Origin: Kitasatospora gansuensis
GTDB lineage: Bacteria > Actinomycetota > Actinomycetes > Streptomycetales > Streptomycetaceae
Assembly (NCBI RefSeq): GCF_014203705.1
Contig: NZ_JACHJR010000001.1
Location: 496,001-560,000 of the forward strand
DNA: 64,000 bases
Reading direction: 5' to 3'
Shown here piece after piece: positions 15,801-23,569 of this stretch. The translations under genes and the position numbers were made by a program. Positions within the stretch are counted from its first letter, which is position 1; every line of letters starts with the position of its first letter. The notes under the pieces are model-generated. The model worked only from the letters and a program-made list of their open reading frames with translations, ran no database searches and was not told the DNA's origin.

Positions 15801-17715
15801 GCACCTCGTCGTTCATCAGCGGCAGCGCGGCGACCAGACCGCGCGTGATCACCCCGGTCAGCCGCTCGCAGGCAGCCAGCATCGAACTCTGCATGCCGAC
15901 TCGGTCCCCGAAGGTGGCCAGGATCTGTTCGTAGGCGTAGAACGGCCGGTACGGGATCTCCACCGAGCCCCAGTAGGAGGAGAGTTCATCGGCCGTCAGA
16001 CCGGCGGGCAGACCGTCGAAGCGGGCCCGGGCGAGCGTCCGCCCGGCGTCCGCCTTCTCCTTCTCGCCCTCGTCGACGCGCATCGGCACCGGCAGGATGC
16101 GGATCCCGAGATGCTCGAAACGCTCGTCGATGGCCCGGGCGATCCGGGAGGCGGCGTCGATGGACTGATCGCTCAGGGTGAAGCAGACCAGCAGTTCGTC
16201 GGGCAGCTGGAGGGTGCAGATGTCGGCGAGGTCGGACATCCCACTCCGGGAGTCGATCAGCACGTAGTCGTAGTGCCGGCTCAGGTCCTCCCTCATCGCA
16301 TCGACGAACTCCGCCGAGGCCGGTTGCGTGAAGAACCGCACGATCTCGCCCAGGCTCGCGTCCGCCCGCCCGGCCGGCAGCAGGTCAAGACGCCCGCCCT
16401 GGGGGAAGCCGCTCCAGTCGATGGTGTGCGCGAAGCCCCGGACGCAGGCCGCACGGCGCAGCCACTCCGCGCGGGGCCGACCGTGTCTCCGCCGCGCCGT
16501 GTCACGGTAGTCGCTGAGCAGTCCGATGACTCCCCGGCCGTTCTCGACGGCGCCGGAGTCCACGAACGGCCGGAAGAACCGGTGCAGACCGGGTACCTCC
16601 AGATCCCAGTCGACAGCGAGCACCCGGTAGCCGTTCGCGGCCAGGATCCAGGCGCAGTTCGCCAAGGCGGTGGTCCGGCCGGTGCCGCCCTGGTGGGAGT
16701 AGAACGTGACGATCCGTCCGTCCGCACTCCGGGTGATGTGCTCCTCGTCCTCGGGGCCTTCGTCCTCATCCGTCTGCGGCTCGACGTCCCGCTGTTCCTC
16801 GCTCCCGCCCTCGTCCAGCGGCGGCGTGAAGACCTGCTCCTCCGTCAGATCCAGTTCGTCCGTGATCCGCCGGACGGTACGCTCGCCCTGCTCGTTGATC
16901 TCCGTCACGCGCCGCAGAGCCCGTTCGATGTCCTCGCCGACCGGGTCCTCCGTCGCTCCTGCTCTGGCCACCCCGTCGCCCACCGGCGGGCCGGGAAGCC
17001 CGGCGGTGCGTCCGGCCGTCTCCCCCTGGAGCAGCGCCACCATTTCGGTCAACCGGCCGACCTGGTCCAGCACTTGGGCGAGCAGCCGCTCCGCCTCGCT
17101 GCGCCGAGCCTCGGCTCGGACCAGCTCCTCCACCGCCTGGCGCTCCTGGGTGTGCGCCCGGACCAGCTGCTGCTGGGTCTCGAACAGTCTCGCGATCTCC
17201 TCGCGGTGCCCGAGCAGCGCGTTGCGCTCCTCGGTCAGCTCGCCCACCCGCTGCTGCAGTGCGTTCAGCATGCCCAGCAGCAGCATGACGATCTTGCTGC
17301 TGTTGTCCAGGGTCACCTGCAGCTCGTCCCGCTGGCCCTCAGCCTGCATCAGCCGCTGGAAGACGCTCTCCAGATGCTCCCGCTGCTCCTCCGCGTCAGC
17401 GGATCCGCGTCGTACCGGCGCCCGCTGCGGAGCGGGGTTGCGGGCCGCCTCCAGCAGGGTCAACGCTCGACGGAGATCACGCGGGTCACGACTGGTGGCC
17501 GCCACCACCGCTCGTACGAACGGCTCGGTGGGGACCCGGCCGCCGAGGTTCGCGCTCACGGTGGCCGGGGCCTTGCCGACCGCGTTCGCCAGCTCGGCCA
17601 GCGTCCTCCCGCTCGTCCGCACCAAGTGGCGGAGGAACTCCGCGAGTTCCTCCGCCTCCGGGTTCTCCGCCCGGACCGGCCCGAAGGGGCGACCGCCCCC
17701 GTTCCCCTGCGCCAC
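12844..17715 (-). CDS. HTH-ParA-TIR-NB-ARC-TPR protein, FxsT-like
   Basis: A 1,623-residue protein built from, in order: an N-terminal helix-turn-helix (~20-75, LAELANAVGKAPATVSANLG); a long coiled coil rich in Glu/Leu (~105-230); a ParA/MinD-like NTPase with the deviant P-loop HQGGTGRTT and VDWDLEVPGLHRFF (~330-600); a TIR-like domain (~650-770, LSYAPEDRMWAEWI); an NB-ARC ATPase (P-loop GLGGVGKTE, ~840); and at least eight tetratricopeptide repeats (~1,200-1,610). This matches the large TPR protein of the FxSxx-COOH (fxs) peptide systems, but no fxsA precursor or radical SAM partner is nearby, so it may be an orphan STAND sensor. I use GTG 17715: it has a GGGGGGA ribosome site and leaves the promoter palindromes upstream; the frame is open to TTG 17763. 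Confidence 0.85.
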   Translation of the reverse strand: MAQGNGGGRPFGPVRAENPEAEELAEFLRHLVRTSGRTLAELANAVGKAPATVSANLGGRVPTEPFVRAVVAATSRDPRDLRRALTLLEAARNPAPQRAPVRRGSADAEEQREHLESVFQRLMQAEGQRDELQVTLDNSSKIVMLLLGMLNALQQRVGELTEERNALLGHREEIARLFETQQQLVRAHTQERQAVEELVRAEARRSEAERLLAQVLDQVGRLTEMVALLQGETAGRTAGLPGPPVGDGVARAGATEDPVGEDIERALRRVTEINEQGERTVRRITDELDLTEEQVFTPPLDEGGSEEQRDVEPQTDEDEGPEDEEHITRSADGRIVTFYSHQGGTGRTTALANCAWILAANGYRVLAVDWDLEVPGLHRFFRPFVDSGAVENGRGVIGLLSDYRDTARRRHGRPRAEWLRRAACVRGFAHTIDWSGFPQGGRLDLLPAGRADASLGEIVRFFTQPASAEFVDAMREDLSRHYDYVLIDSRSGMSDLADICTLQLPDELLVCFTLSDQSIDAASRIARAIDERFEHLGIRILPVPMRVDEGEKEKADAGRTLARARFDGLPAGLTADELSSYWGSVEIPYRPFYAYEQILATFGDRVGMQSSMLAACERLTGVITRGLVAALPLMNDEVRLRYVEAFRRRRPLPVVLHLSYAPEDRMWAEWIESLLARAGFLVRRRDVTVGPYGSQEVVGAVERTVALLSAAYLRAPQAQALWESMAGADPSGSARGPVPVRIGDVRLTEPFLNRNPVDLVNRDETGAEHVLLRALDVTDAELGEAPSGGPRYPGGEPSVWSVPQRNPFFTGRAKVLEELREQLPGGPVVVLPTPQTLFGLGGVGKTELALEYAHRFKADYDLVWWIDAEQAELIPTGLAELAGQLGLRIGDGVSESARAVLDALRRGEPAPRWLLIFDNAGGQQQIPRFFPGGSGHILVTSRDQSWLGQTDEIVVDVFTRGESVEYLCRRVGGMSRPDADRVAELLCDLPLALEVAAAWPDTTGTPVDSYLQQLQEEATRGFALDRPADYPEPVGATWNVTAARLREQSPAAVRLLQLCAFLAPEPISMDLLFSDRMTRELELHDPTLTEKFMVGKVVQTISRYGLAKVDLSRNSFQMHQLVRAAVRAEMDEYAQMDAMHLAHRILTGARPALGGIDDPANWPKFERIWPHLVPSEAQDCGEADTRELMIDRVRYLWHRDELDQARDLGGSLDAAWTDRHGPDDLQTLLLRVQLANVLRAQGDYTRARALDEAVLERQRELLGEGRPETLMTASALAADFRALGRFQAAQDLDREVLDWFRELFGNDHPHTLLAAGNLAIDLRLAGHAEAARRLDRDTFEHRAVARGANHPHTLAAWSNLARDLRELGDYQGSADLLRQLREELGAVFDPDHPDCLRNATSLAVSLRRAGSLAEAHRITGDTDERYQARSTRDTPDALACALNLAADLRASGHQEAARDRCAVVLDRYRQLLGGEHPFALACTNNLGIYLRANGDIQGAVDHGKQALDGLTRTVGPKHPYTLNAMVNLACAYGELGFFDQAEELERSAHAGLCELYGPGHPDALACQVNLAVTLRDHGRLNEAGGLRSEVLVELVQRLGEEHPLTVAARGWRRISRDLEPQPI

Positions 17716-17740
17716 CCGTCCCCCCGACACCGCAGATCGC

Positions 17741-17777
17741 TGTTCGGCATTATCGCCGAACAACCTCCGGTTGTTCA
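17741..17777 (-). promoter_or_regulatory. Promoter embedded in two overlapping perfect palindromes
   Basis: Reading the minus strand, a -35 TGAACA (17777-17772), a 17-base spacer and a -10 GATAAT (17754-17749) precede the large FxsT-like gene. The -10 is exactly the 6-base centre of one palindrome (TGTTCGGC at 17741-17748, GCCGAACA at 17755-17762). The -35 and spacer lie in a second (GAACAACC at 17758-17765, GGTTGTTC at 17769-17776). A further GAACAAC sits at 17802-17808. This is a strong operator candidate; the protein's own HTH may bind it (inference). Confidence 0.7.
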
Positions 17778-17872
17778 GGCTTCAGCAGGACCGGCCCGGA
17801 CGAACAACGTCGATGAACCGACGAGCCTGCGACGTTCATCTCCACTGCTCACCCCGGCACTTGGAGACTTCG

Positions 17873-18094
17873 ATGCCCCTGCTGACCCTCACCCCCCGCG
17901 TGCTCGGCAACCTGCAGCGCGTGCTGCTGGTGGCCCTGCTCGCCCCCGTCCTCGCGGTCATGGTGCTCGCCACCGTGCCCGCGCTCGCCGTGCTGCCGTT
18001 CCTCCCGGACGGCGACCGACGGACCGTCAGCCTCCTGAAGACCCACGCGACCACGGCGGCCGTCCTGCTGCGCGGCAGCCGGCCGGGCAACTGA
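17873..18094 (+). CDS. Small membrane protein (73 aa)
   Basis: A 73-residue protein with a long hydrophobic region (about residues 15-45, VLLVALLAPVLAVMVLATVP plus ALAVLPFLP) and a basic C-terminus. The ATG at 17873 has a TTGGAGA ribosome site 6 bases upstream. It is divergent from the FxsT-like gene, so it may share the palindromic control region. No family recognised. Confidence 0.55.
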   Translation: MPLLTLTPRVLGNLQRVLLVALLAPVLAVMVLATVPALAVLPFLPDGDRRTVSLLKTHATTAAVLLRGSRPGN

Positions 18095-18113
18095 ACGTCG
18101 CCGTGACGCCGGA

Positions 18114-19067
18114 TCAGCTCTCCTCGACCGCCAGCCACGCACCGAGCTTCTCCGGGTTGCGGACCGCCCAGATCCGGGTCACCCGCTCTCCGGTGACCTC
18201 GAACGCCGCCACCGTCACGGTGGTGCCGGTGTGCTGGGCGACCAGGCCGGGCACGCCGTTGACCGTCCGCTCCAGGAGTGTCAGCCCGGGGGCCTTGTCC
18301 GCGATGAAGATCAGGTACTCGGCGATGCGCTTGCCGCCCTCGATGGGCCGCAGGGCCGCGCCGACCATGCCGCCGCCGTCGGCGACCATCGTGGCGGCGG
18401 GGTCGAGGAGGTCGACCAGGGCGCCGATGTCCTTGGCCTCCCAGGCCTGCTTGAACTGCCGTACCAGACCGGCCTGTCCGACCGCAGGTCCCGCCGGCGC
18501 CGGCGCGGCGCCGACCCGCCGTCGGGCCGAGGACGCCAGCTGCCGACAGGCGGCGGGCGTCCGGCCGACCATCTCGGCGACCTCACCGAAGGGGTACCGG
18601 AAGACGTCGTGCAGGATGAACGCCACCCGCTCGGCGGGCGTCATCGACTCCAGGACGACGAGGAAGGCCATGTTCACCGACTCGTCCAGGGTGACCCGGT
18701 CGGCGGGGTCGGCCGACTCCGAACTGCCGCCGCCCGCCCGGCCGCTGAACCACTCCGTACGGTCGGGCAGCGGCTCGGGCACCCATTCGCCCACGTACCG
18801 CTCGCGTCGGGCCCGCGCCGAACCGAGCTGGTCCAGGCAGATCCGGCTGGCCACCGTGGTCAGCCAGGCGCCCGGTGTCTCGATGGCCTCCTGCTGCGCC
18901 CGCGACATCGCGTACCAGCGCGCGTAGGTCTCCTGCACGGCGTCCTCGGCCTCGGCCAGCGAACCGAGCAGGCGGTAGGCGAGGTTGATCAGATGACGCC
19001 GCTCACCGATGATCACGCTCAGGTCCGGCTCGGACCGGTCGTGCCCTGCCTCGGTCGGGGTGCTCAT
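18114..19067 (-). CDS. ECF sigma factor, SigJ-like with SnoaL C-terminal domain
   Basis: A 317-residue extracytoplasmic-function sigma factor of the ECF41/SigJ group. Region 2 (LINLAYRLLGSLAEAEDAVQ) and region 4 (MTPAERVAFILHDVFRYPF with FGEVAEMVGRTPAACRQLASS) occupy residues ~20-185. The C-terminal ~130 residues form a SnoaL-like domain, which in this group regulates the sigma factor in place of a separate anti-sigma factor. The frame extends upstream, but ATG 19067 gives the family length. Targets are often a nearby oxidoreductase, but none is adjacent here. Confidence 0.92.
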   Translation of the reverse strand: MSTPTEAGHDRSEPDLSVIIGERRHLINLAYRLLGSLAEAEDAVQETYARWYAMSRAQQEAIETPGAWLTTVASRICLDQLGSARARRERYVGEWVPEPLPDRTEWFSGRAGGGSSESADPADRVTLDESVNMAFLVVLESMTPAERVAFILHDVFRYPFGEVAEMVGRTPAACRQLASSARRRVGAAPAPAGPAVGQAGLVRQFKQAWEAKDIGALVDLLDPAATMVADGGGMVGAALRPIEGGKRIAEYLIFIADKAPGLTLLERTVNGVPGLVAQHTGTTVTVAAFEVTGERVTRIWAVRNPEKLGAWLAVEES

Positions 19068-19249
19068 GGCTGCGGCTGCTCCTCGGCTCCTCGCGGACTC
19101 ACCTCGTGGGCCCACGTCGTCGGACTACCGAGACACTACTGATCCACCGTCGGCCCGCGGCACGGGGGTCGCGGCGGATCCGACGTATCGTCATGATCGA
19201 ACAGCGTGCGCGCGATCAGCGCGCACCGGAGCGAACAGGGGATGGTCAC

Positions 19250-19858
19250 GTGATCGAGCTTTCGACGACACCGATGACCTGGGTGGCGGCTGGGGACAGC
19301 ATCACCCAGGCCGTTCTGCACACCTACGGAGCCCGGGGCTGGGTCGAGCACGTCCACGAGCGGATCCGTTGGCAGCTGGACCGGCTGACCGACATCGTCG
19401 TCAACTCCGGTGTCTCCGCCTGGTGCGCCAGCGACGTCCTCGGTTCCTACGACCACCTGATCGGCCGGTTCGCGCCGGACGTGCTGTCGATCTCGCTGGG
19501 CACCAACGACGCCCGGGCCGGGCTGGCCGGCCTCGAGGTGTTCCACACCGACCTGCGGGCCATCATCGCCAAGGCCGACGGTGCGCGGATCGTACTCCAC
19601 ACGCCCGTCCTGACCAGCATGAGCGGCCGCGCCGCCCGTCCCGAACTGCCCGCCTACTGCCAGGCCGTCCGGGAGATCGCCCAGGACACGGGCGCGCTGC
19701 TGGTGGACCACGAGGCACACTGGCTGGCCCGGTTCCCCGACGGTGCCGACCCGATCCCGTGGCTCGACGACCCCGCGCACCCCAACGCCGTCGGCCACCT
19801 GCAGATGGCCAACCACACCCTGCGCACGCTGGGGCTGGGCGAGTTGACCGACGTGTAG
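19250..19858 (+). CDS. SGNH/GDSL hydrolase family protein
   Basis: About 202 residues with all SGNH blocks: GDSITQ near residue 15 (nucleophile Ser), a block II glycine (VNSGVSA), GTND near residue 83 (block III Asn) and DPAHPN near residue 174 (block V Asp and His). The family contains esterases and lipases acting on small acyl or sugar esters. No signal peptide is visible, so it is likely cytoplasmic. I chose GTG 19250 because of the GGGGAT ribosome site; ATG 19193 would add 19 residues (MIEQRARDQ...). It is divergent from the SigJ-like gene. Confidence 0.88.
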   Translation: MIELSTTPMTWVAAGDSITQAVLHTYGARGWVEHVHERIRWQLDRLTDIVVNSGVSAWCASDVLGSYDHLIGRFAPDVLSISLGTNDARAGLAGLEVFHTDLRAIIAKADGARIVLHTPVLTSMSGRAARPELPAYCQAVREIAQDTGALLVDHEAHWLARFPDGADPIPWLDDPAHPNAVGHLQMANHTLRTLGLGELTDV

Positions 19859-19867
19859 GGAGGCGGC

Positions 19868-19891
19868 GAAGGCCCCCGGCCGGGGGCCTTC
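19868..19891. terminator. Bidirectional terminator hairpin
   Basis: A perfect 24-base palindrome whose left arm is GAAGGCCCCCGG, 9 bases after the GDSL gene stop and 6 bases from the stop of the convergent ATPase gene. It can end both transcripts. Confidence 0.85.
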
Positions 19892-19897
19892 ACGTGT

Positions 19898-20746
19898 CTA
19901 CCGCACCAGGGCGTCGGCCGCCGCGAGCTCGCGGCGCTGCTCGCCGATCGCCTCGGGGTTCCAGCCGGGGCGGGGCACCGAAGCCAGCAGCAGCCGGGTG
20001 TACGGGTGTCGGGGCGCGGCCAGCAGGTCGGCTACCGGCTGGTGCTCCACCGTCCGGCCCCGGTACATCACCAGGGCCTCGTCGCAGACGTAGCGGACCA
20101 CCGCCAGGTCGTGGCTGACGAAGACCAGGCCGATGCCGGTGTCGCGGCGGATGTCGGAGAGCAGGTTGAGCACCTGCGCCTGCACCGAGACGTCCAGCGC
20201 CGACACCGCCTCGTCCAGCACCAGGACGGCGGGCTCGACCGCCAACGCCCGGGCGATGGCCGCGCGTTGGCGTTGCCCGCCGGAGAGCTGCCGGGGCAGC
20301 GCGGCGGCCTCGCGGTCACCGAGACCGACCTGGGCCAGCAACTCCCGCACCCGGTCCGCCCGGGCCGCGCCGGACGGCGCACCGTGCAGGCGCAGCACGC
20401 CGTCCACCGTCTCGCCGATGCTCAGCCGGGCGTCCAGCGAGAGGTACGGGTCCTGGAAGACGATCTGGACCGCCTTCGCCCGGGCCAGCCGCGCCGCCCT
20501 GCCCCGGGTACGGGCCGCCAGCGGGGTGCCCTGCACCAGGATCTCGCCGTGGTCCGGGCGTTCCAGGCCGACCAGCATCCGGGCGGTGGTGGTCTTGCCG
20601 GAGCCGGACTCCCCCACGATGCCGAGGGCGCCGCCGGGGCGCAGCGCGAAGGAGAGGTCGTCGACCGCGACGACCGGCGTCCGGTCGCCCGGGTAGGTCT
20701 TGCGCAGGCCGCTCACCTGGAGCAGCGGGGTGGGTTCGGCGGTCAA
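19898..20746 (-). CDS. Dipeptide/oligopeptide-type ABC transporter ATP-binding protein (DppF-like)
   Basis: A 282-residue ABC ATPase: Walker A GESGSGKTTTARML (~45), Q-loop QIVFQDPYLSLDARLS, signature LSGGQRQR, Walker B VLVLDEAVSALDVS and the switch His (VFVSHDLAVV). The C-terminal extension and RHPYTRLLL motif are typical of the OppF/DppF subfamily. It is the last gene of a six-gene operon (amidohydrolase, binding protein, two permeases, two ATPases), overlapping the preceding ATPase gene by 4 bases (ATGA). It energises import of the substrate taken by the lipoprotein at 23566. Confidence 0.93.
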   Translation of the reverse strand: MTAEPTPLLQVSGLRKTYPGDRTPVVAVDDLSFALRPGGALGIVGESGSGKTTTARMLVGLERPDHGEILVQGTPLAARTRGRAARLARAKAVQIVFQDPYLSLDARLSIGETVDGVLRLHGAPSGAARADRVRELLAQVGLGDREAAALPRQLSGGQRQRAAIARALAVEPAVLVLDEAVSALDVSVQAQVLNLLSDIRRDTGIGLVFVSHDLAVVRYVCDEALVMYRGRTVEHQPVADLLAAPRHPYTRLLLASVPRPGWNPEAIGEQRRELAAADALVR

Positions 20747-21726
20747 CGGTCCTCCTTGGCAGTCGAGTTGGCGATTTCGTCCACCCGGTGGCAGGCGACC
20801 AGGGCCGGTCCCAGCGGGACCAGCGGAGGCGCGGTCCGGTCGCAGCGCACGGGCTGCGCGAACCGGCAGCGATCGAAGAAGGCGCAGCCGGGTGCACTCT
20901 GCGCCAGGCTCATCGGCGTGCCGGGGATCGGCGCCAGCCGGGAGAGCTCACCGTGCAGCGGCGGCGAGGAGCCCAACAGCCCTGCGGTGTACGGGTGTCG
21001 GGGCCGGGCGGGCAGCTCGGCTGCGGTGCCGGTCTCGACGATCCGCCCGGCGTACATCACGTAGATCCGGTCGCAGGTGGCGGCGGCCAGGTCCAGGTCG
21101 TGGGTGATCAGCAGCAGGCCGAGGCCGTTGTCGCGTTGCAGCCGGCGCAGCACGGCCATGATCTCGGCCTGGGTGGTGACGTCGAGTGCGGTGGTGGGTT
21201 CGTCGCAGAGCAGCAGGCGGGGGTCGGCGGTGAGCGCTCCGGCGATCATGACGCGTTGCAGCATGCCGCCGGACATCTGGTGCGGGTACTGGCGCAGGTG
21301 CCGGGGCGGGTCGGGCAGGCCGACGGCGCTGAGCAGTTCGAGGGCCCGGGCCTCCGCCTCGGCCTTCGACCGGCCGCCGACCAGGCGGAGCTGCTCGGTG
21401 AGGAAGTCGCCGACCCGGCGGACCGGGTTGATGCCGGCCCGCGGGTCCTGGAAGATCATCGACGCCTGGCCGGTCCGCACCGCGCGCAGGGTCGCGGCGT
21501 CCGCGCCGATCAACCCGGCTCCGGCGACCCGGACTTGGCCGCCGACCCGGGCTCCCTCCGGCAGCAGACCGAGCGCGGCCCTGGCGGTCACCGACTTGCC
21601 CGAGCCCGACTCCCCGACCAGCGCGACGGCCTCGCCCTCGGCGACGCTCAGGCTGACGCCGTCCAGGATCGGCCGGGCCATCCCCGGCAGCGCGACACGC
21701 AGTTCCTCGTACTCAAGGATCGGCAT
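20743..21726 (-). CDS. Dipeptide/oligopeptide-type ABC transporter ATP-binding protein (DppD-like)
   Basis: A 327-residue ABC ATPase with Walker A GESGSGKSVTAR, signature MSGGMLQR, Walker B LLLCDEPTTALDVT and His switch LLITHDLDLA. The C-terminal oligopeptide-transporter domain has the four-cysteine-type region (GCAFFDRCRFA and VRCD) that in this subfamily can carry an iron-sulfur cluster. The start overlaps the stop of the upstream permease gene by one base, indicating translational coupling. It forms a heterodimer with the DppF-like partner. Confidence 0.93.
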   Translation of the reverse strand: MPILEYEELRVALPGMARPILDGVSLSVAEGEAVALVGESGSGKSVTARAALGLLPEGARVGGQVRVAGAGLIGADAATLRAVRTGQASMIFQDPRAGINPVRRVGDFLTEQLRLVGGRSKAEAEARALELLSAVGLPDPPRHLRQYPHQMSGGMLQRVMIAGALTADPRLLLCDEPTTALDVTTQAEIMAVLRRLQRDNGLGLLLITHDLDLAAATCDRIYVMYAGRIVETGTAAELPARPRHPYTAGLLGSSPPLHGELSRLAPIPGTPMSLAQSAPGCAFFDRCRFAQPVRCDRTAPPLVPLGPALVACHRVDEIANSTAKEDR

Positions 21727-22598
21727 CAGGATTCCCTCCCGGCGAGCCGGTCGCCGAGGTGTTCCCCGACGACGTTGAAGGCGACCACGACCAGCACGAC
21801 CGCGACGGCCGGGACGATCGCGGACAGCGGCTCCCCCTGCAGGACGGCCGCCTGGCCCTGGTTGATCATGGCGCCCCAGTCGGGGGTCGGCGGCTGGACG
21901 CCGAGCCCGAGGAACGACAGCGCGGCCAGGTCGAGCAGCGCGTAGCCGAAGTTGACCGTCGACTGGGCCAGCACGGTGGGCATGATGCCGGGCAGCAGCC
22001 GGCGCAGGGCGACGAACACCGCCGAGTGACCCTGCACCCGGTACGCGGCGATGTACGGCCGCGCCTTCTCCTGCGCGGTCAGGCCGCGCACCAGCCGGGC
22101 GGTGTACGGCAGGTAGGCGACCGCCATCGCGAGCACCGGCGCGGTCAGCCCCTTGCCGAACAGGGCCACCGCGAGGATCGCCAACAGCAGGGCGGGGAAG
22201 GCGAACAGGATGTCCAGCACCCTGCCCACCACGGTGTCGACCCAGCCGCCGCGCCAGGCGGTGAACAGGCCGACCGCGATGCCGCCGAGGGTGGCGAACA
22301 GCACCACGGCCAGCGGGCCGACCAGGCTGGTGCGGGTGCCCTCGATCAGCGCCGAGAAGGTGTCGTGCCCGCCGCCGTCCGTGCCGAGCCAGTGCTCGGG
22401 GCCCGGGCCGGTGAAGTTCTCGCCCAGTTCGCCGTAGGTCGGGTCCTGCGGGGCGAGCCAGGGCGCGAACAGCGCGACCAGCACGAAGAGGGCGAGGACC
22501 AGGGTGCTCGCTCTGGCCAGCGGGCCGCCGCCGATCCGGCGCAGGGCACCGAGCAGGGCGCCAAGTGGACTGTTCAGCAGCGAAGTCGGGATGCTCAC
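21726..22598 (-). CDS. ABC transporter permease (DppC-like)
   Basis: A 290-residue permease with six predicted helices and an N-terminal helix (LVLALFVLVALFAPWLAPQDP) followed by the DppC-type periplasmic loop. The EAA-like segment that docks on the ATPase is QGHSAVFVALRRLLPGIMPT. The frame runs upstream past 22598, but the GTG at 22598 forms a GTGA overlap with the stop of the preceding permease, which fixes the start. It pairs with the DppB-like permease. Confidence 0.92.
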   Translation of the reverse strand: MSIPTSLLNSPLGALLGALRRIGGGPLARASTLVLALFVLVALFAPWLAPQDPTYGELGENFTGPGPEHWLGTDGGGHDTFSALIEGTRTSLVGPLAVVLFATLGGIAVGLFTAWRGGWVDTVVGRVLDILFAFPALLLAILAVALFGKGLTAPVLAMAVAYLPYTARLVRGLTAQEKARPYIAAYRVQGHSAVFVALRRLLPGIMPTVLAQSTVNFGYALLDLAALSFLGLGVQPPTPDWGAMINQGQAAVLQGEPLSAIVPAVAVVLVVVAFNVVGEHLGDRLAGRES

Positions 22599-23569
22599 CG
22601 GGCTCCTCCGGCCGCGCGCACGCGCGGGTCGATCAGTGGGTGGAGCAGGTCCACCAGGGTGTTGACGACGACGAAGGCGGCGACCACCAGCAGCACGATC
22701 GCCTGGACCACCTGGAAATCCAGCTGGTCCACGCACTGCACCAGCAGCGAGCCGATCCCGGACATGCCGAACGCGGTCTCCACGATCGCGGTGCTGACCA
22801 GCATCCCCGAGACCAGCAGCCCGCCGACGGTGACGATCGGGCCGAGCGCGTTGCGCAGCACATGACGCCGGATCACGGTCCGCCGGGGCAGCCCCCGGCT
22901 GAGCGCCACCTCGACGTGCTCGCGCCGCAGTTCGTCGAGCATCGAGGACCGGGTCACCCGGGTGACCAGCGCCATGAAGGTGACCGACAGGGCGATCGCG
23001 GGCAGCGCGACGTGGTGCAGCCGGTCCGGCAGGTCGGTGCCGTTGCCGATGGTGGGGAACCAGCCGAGCCGCACCCCGAAGACCGAGCGCAGCACGATCG
23101 CCGCGACGAAGGAGGGCACCGCGGCACCGACCGTCACCAGCAGCAGCACCGCCGAGCCGGTCCGGGTGCCGCGCCGAAGGGCGCCGACGATCCCGGCGCC
23201 GACACCCAGTACGGCGATCAGCACGGTCGCCACCCCCACCAGCAGCAGGGTGGCCGGCAGCCGCGCGCCGAGCACCTCGCCGACGCTCTGGTGGAACAGG
23301 TACGAGCGGCCGAGGTCGCCGTGCAGCACGCCCTCCAGCCAGTGCCAGTAGCGCACCGGGAACGGGTCGTCGAAGCCGTACTGCTGACGGATCGCCAGCA
23401 GTTCCTGCGGGCTCGGACTGCGGCCCTTGACCAGGAAGCTCGCCGGGTCGCCGGGCGCCAGGTAGAGCGAGGAGAACACCAGGAACGAGGTGACCAGCAG
23501 GGTCACCGCCATCCCCAGCAGCCTGCGCGCCGCCGACCCGGCCGCCCGGAGCGCGGTGGCGGGCGTCAT
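22595..23569 (-). CDS. ABC transporter permease (DppB-like)
   Basis: A 324-residue permease beginning with an N-terminal helix (LLGMAVTLLVTSFLVFSSLY) and the DppB signature LAPGDPASFLV, with six predicted helices and an EAA loop near LPRRTVIRRHVLRNALGPI. The ATG at 23569 overlaps the stop of the binding-protein gene (ATGA). It is part of the same operon and forms the channel with the DppC-like partner. Confidence 0.92.
   Translation of the reverse strand: MTPATALRAAGSAARRLLGMAVTLLVTSFLVFSSLYLAPGDPASFLVKGRSPSPQELLAIRQQYGFDDPFPVRYWHWLEGVLHGDLGRSYLFHQSVGEVLGARLPATLLLVGVATVLIAVLGVGAGIVGALRRGTRTGSAVLLLVTVGAAVPSFVAAIVLRSVFGVRLGWFPTIGNGTDLPDRLHHVALPAIALSVTFMALVTRVTRSSMLDELRREHVEVALSRGLPRRTVIRRHVLRNALGPIVTVGGLLVSGMLVSTAIVETAFGMSGIGSLLVQCVDQLDFQVVQAIVLLVVAAFVVVNTLVDLLHPLIDPRVRAAGGAR

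Noticed and set aside
17716..17763. TTG start at 17763 for the FxsT-like gene
   Set aside because: GGAGG abuts it without spacing and the first palindrome and -10 would then lie inside the coding sequence.
14056..18927. A plus-strand open frame of 1,623 codons opposite the FxsT-like gene
   Set aside because: It is antisense to a gene with clear domains and a promoter; composition is arginine/proline/glycine-rich with no motif. It reflects the high GC content.
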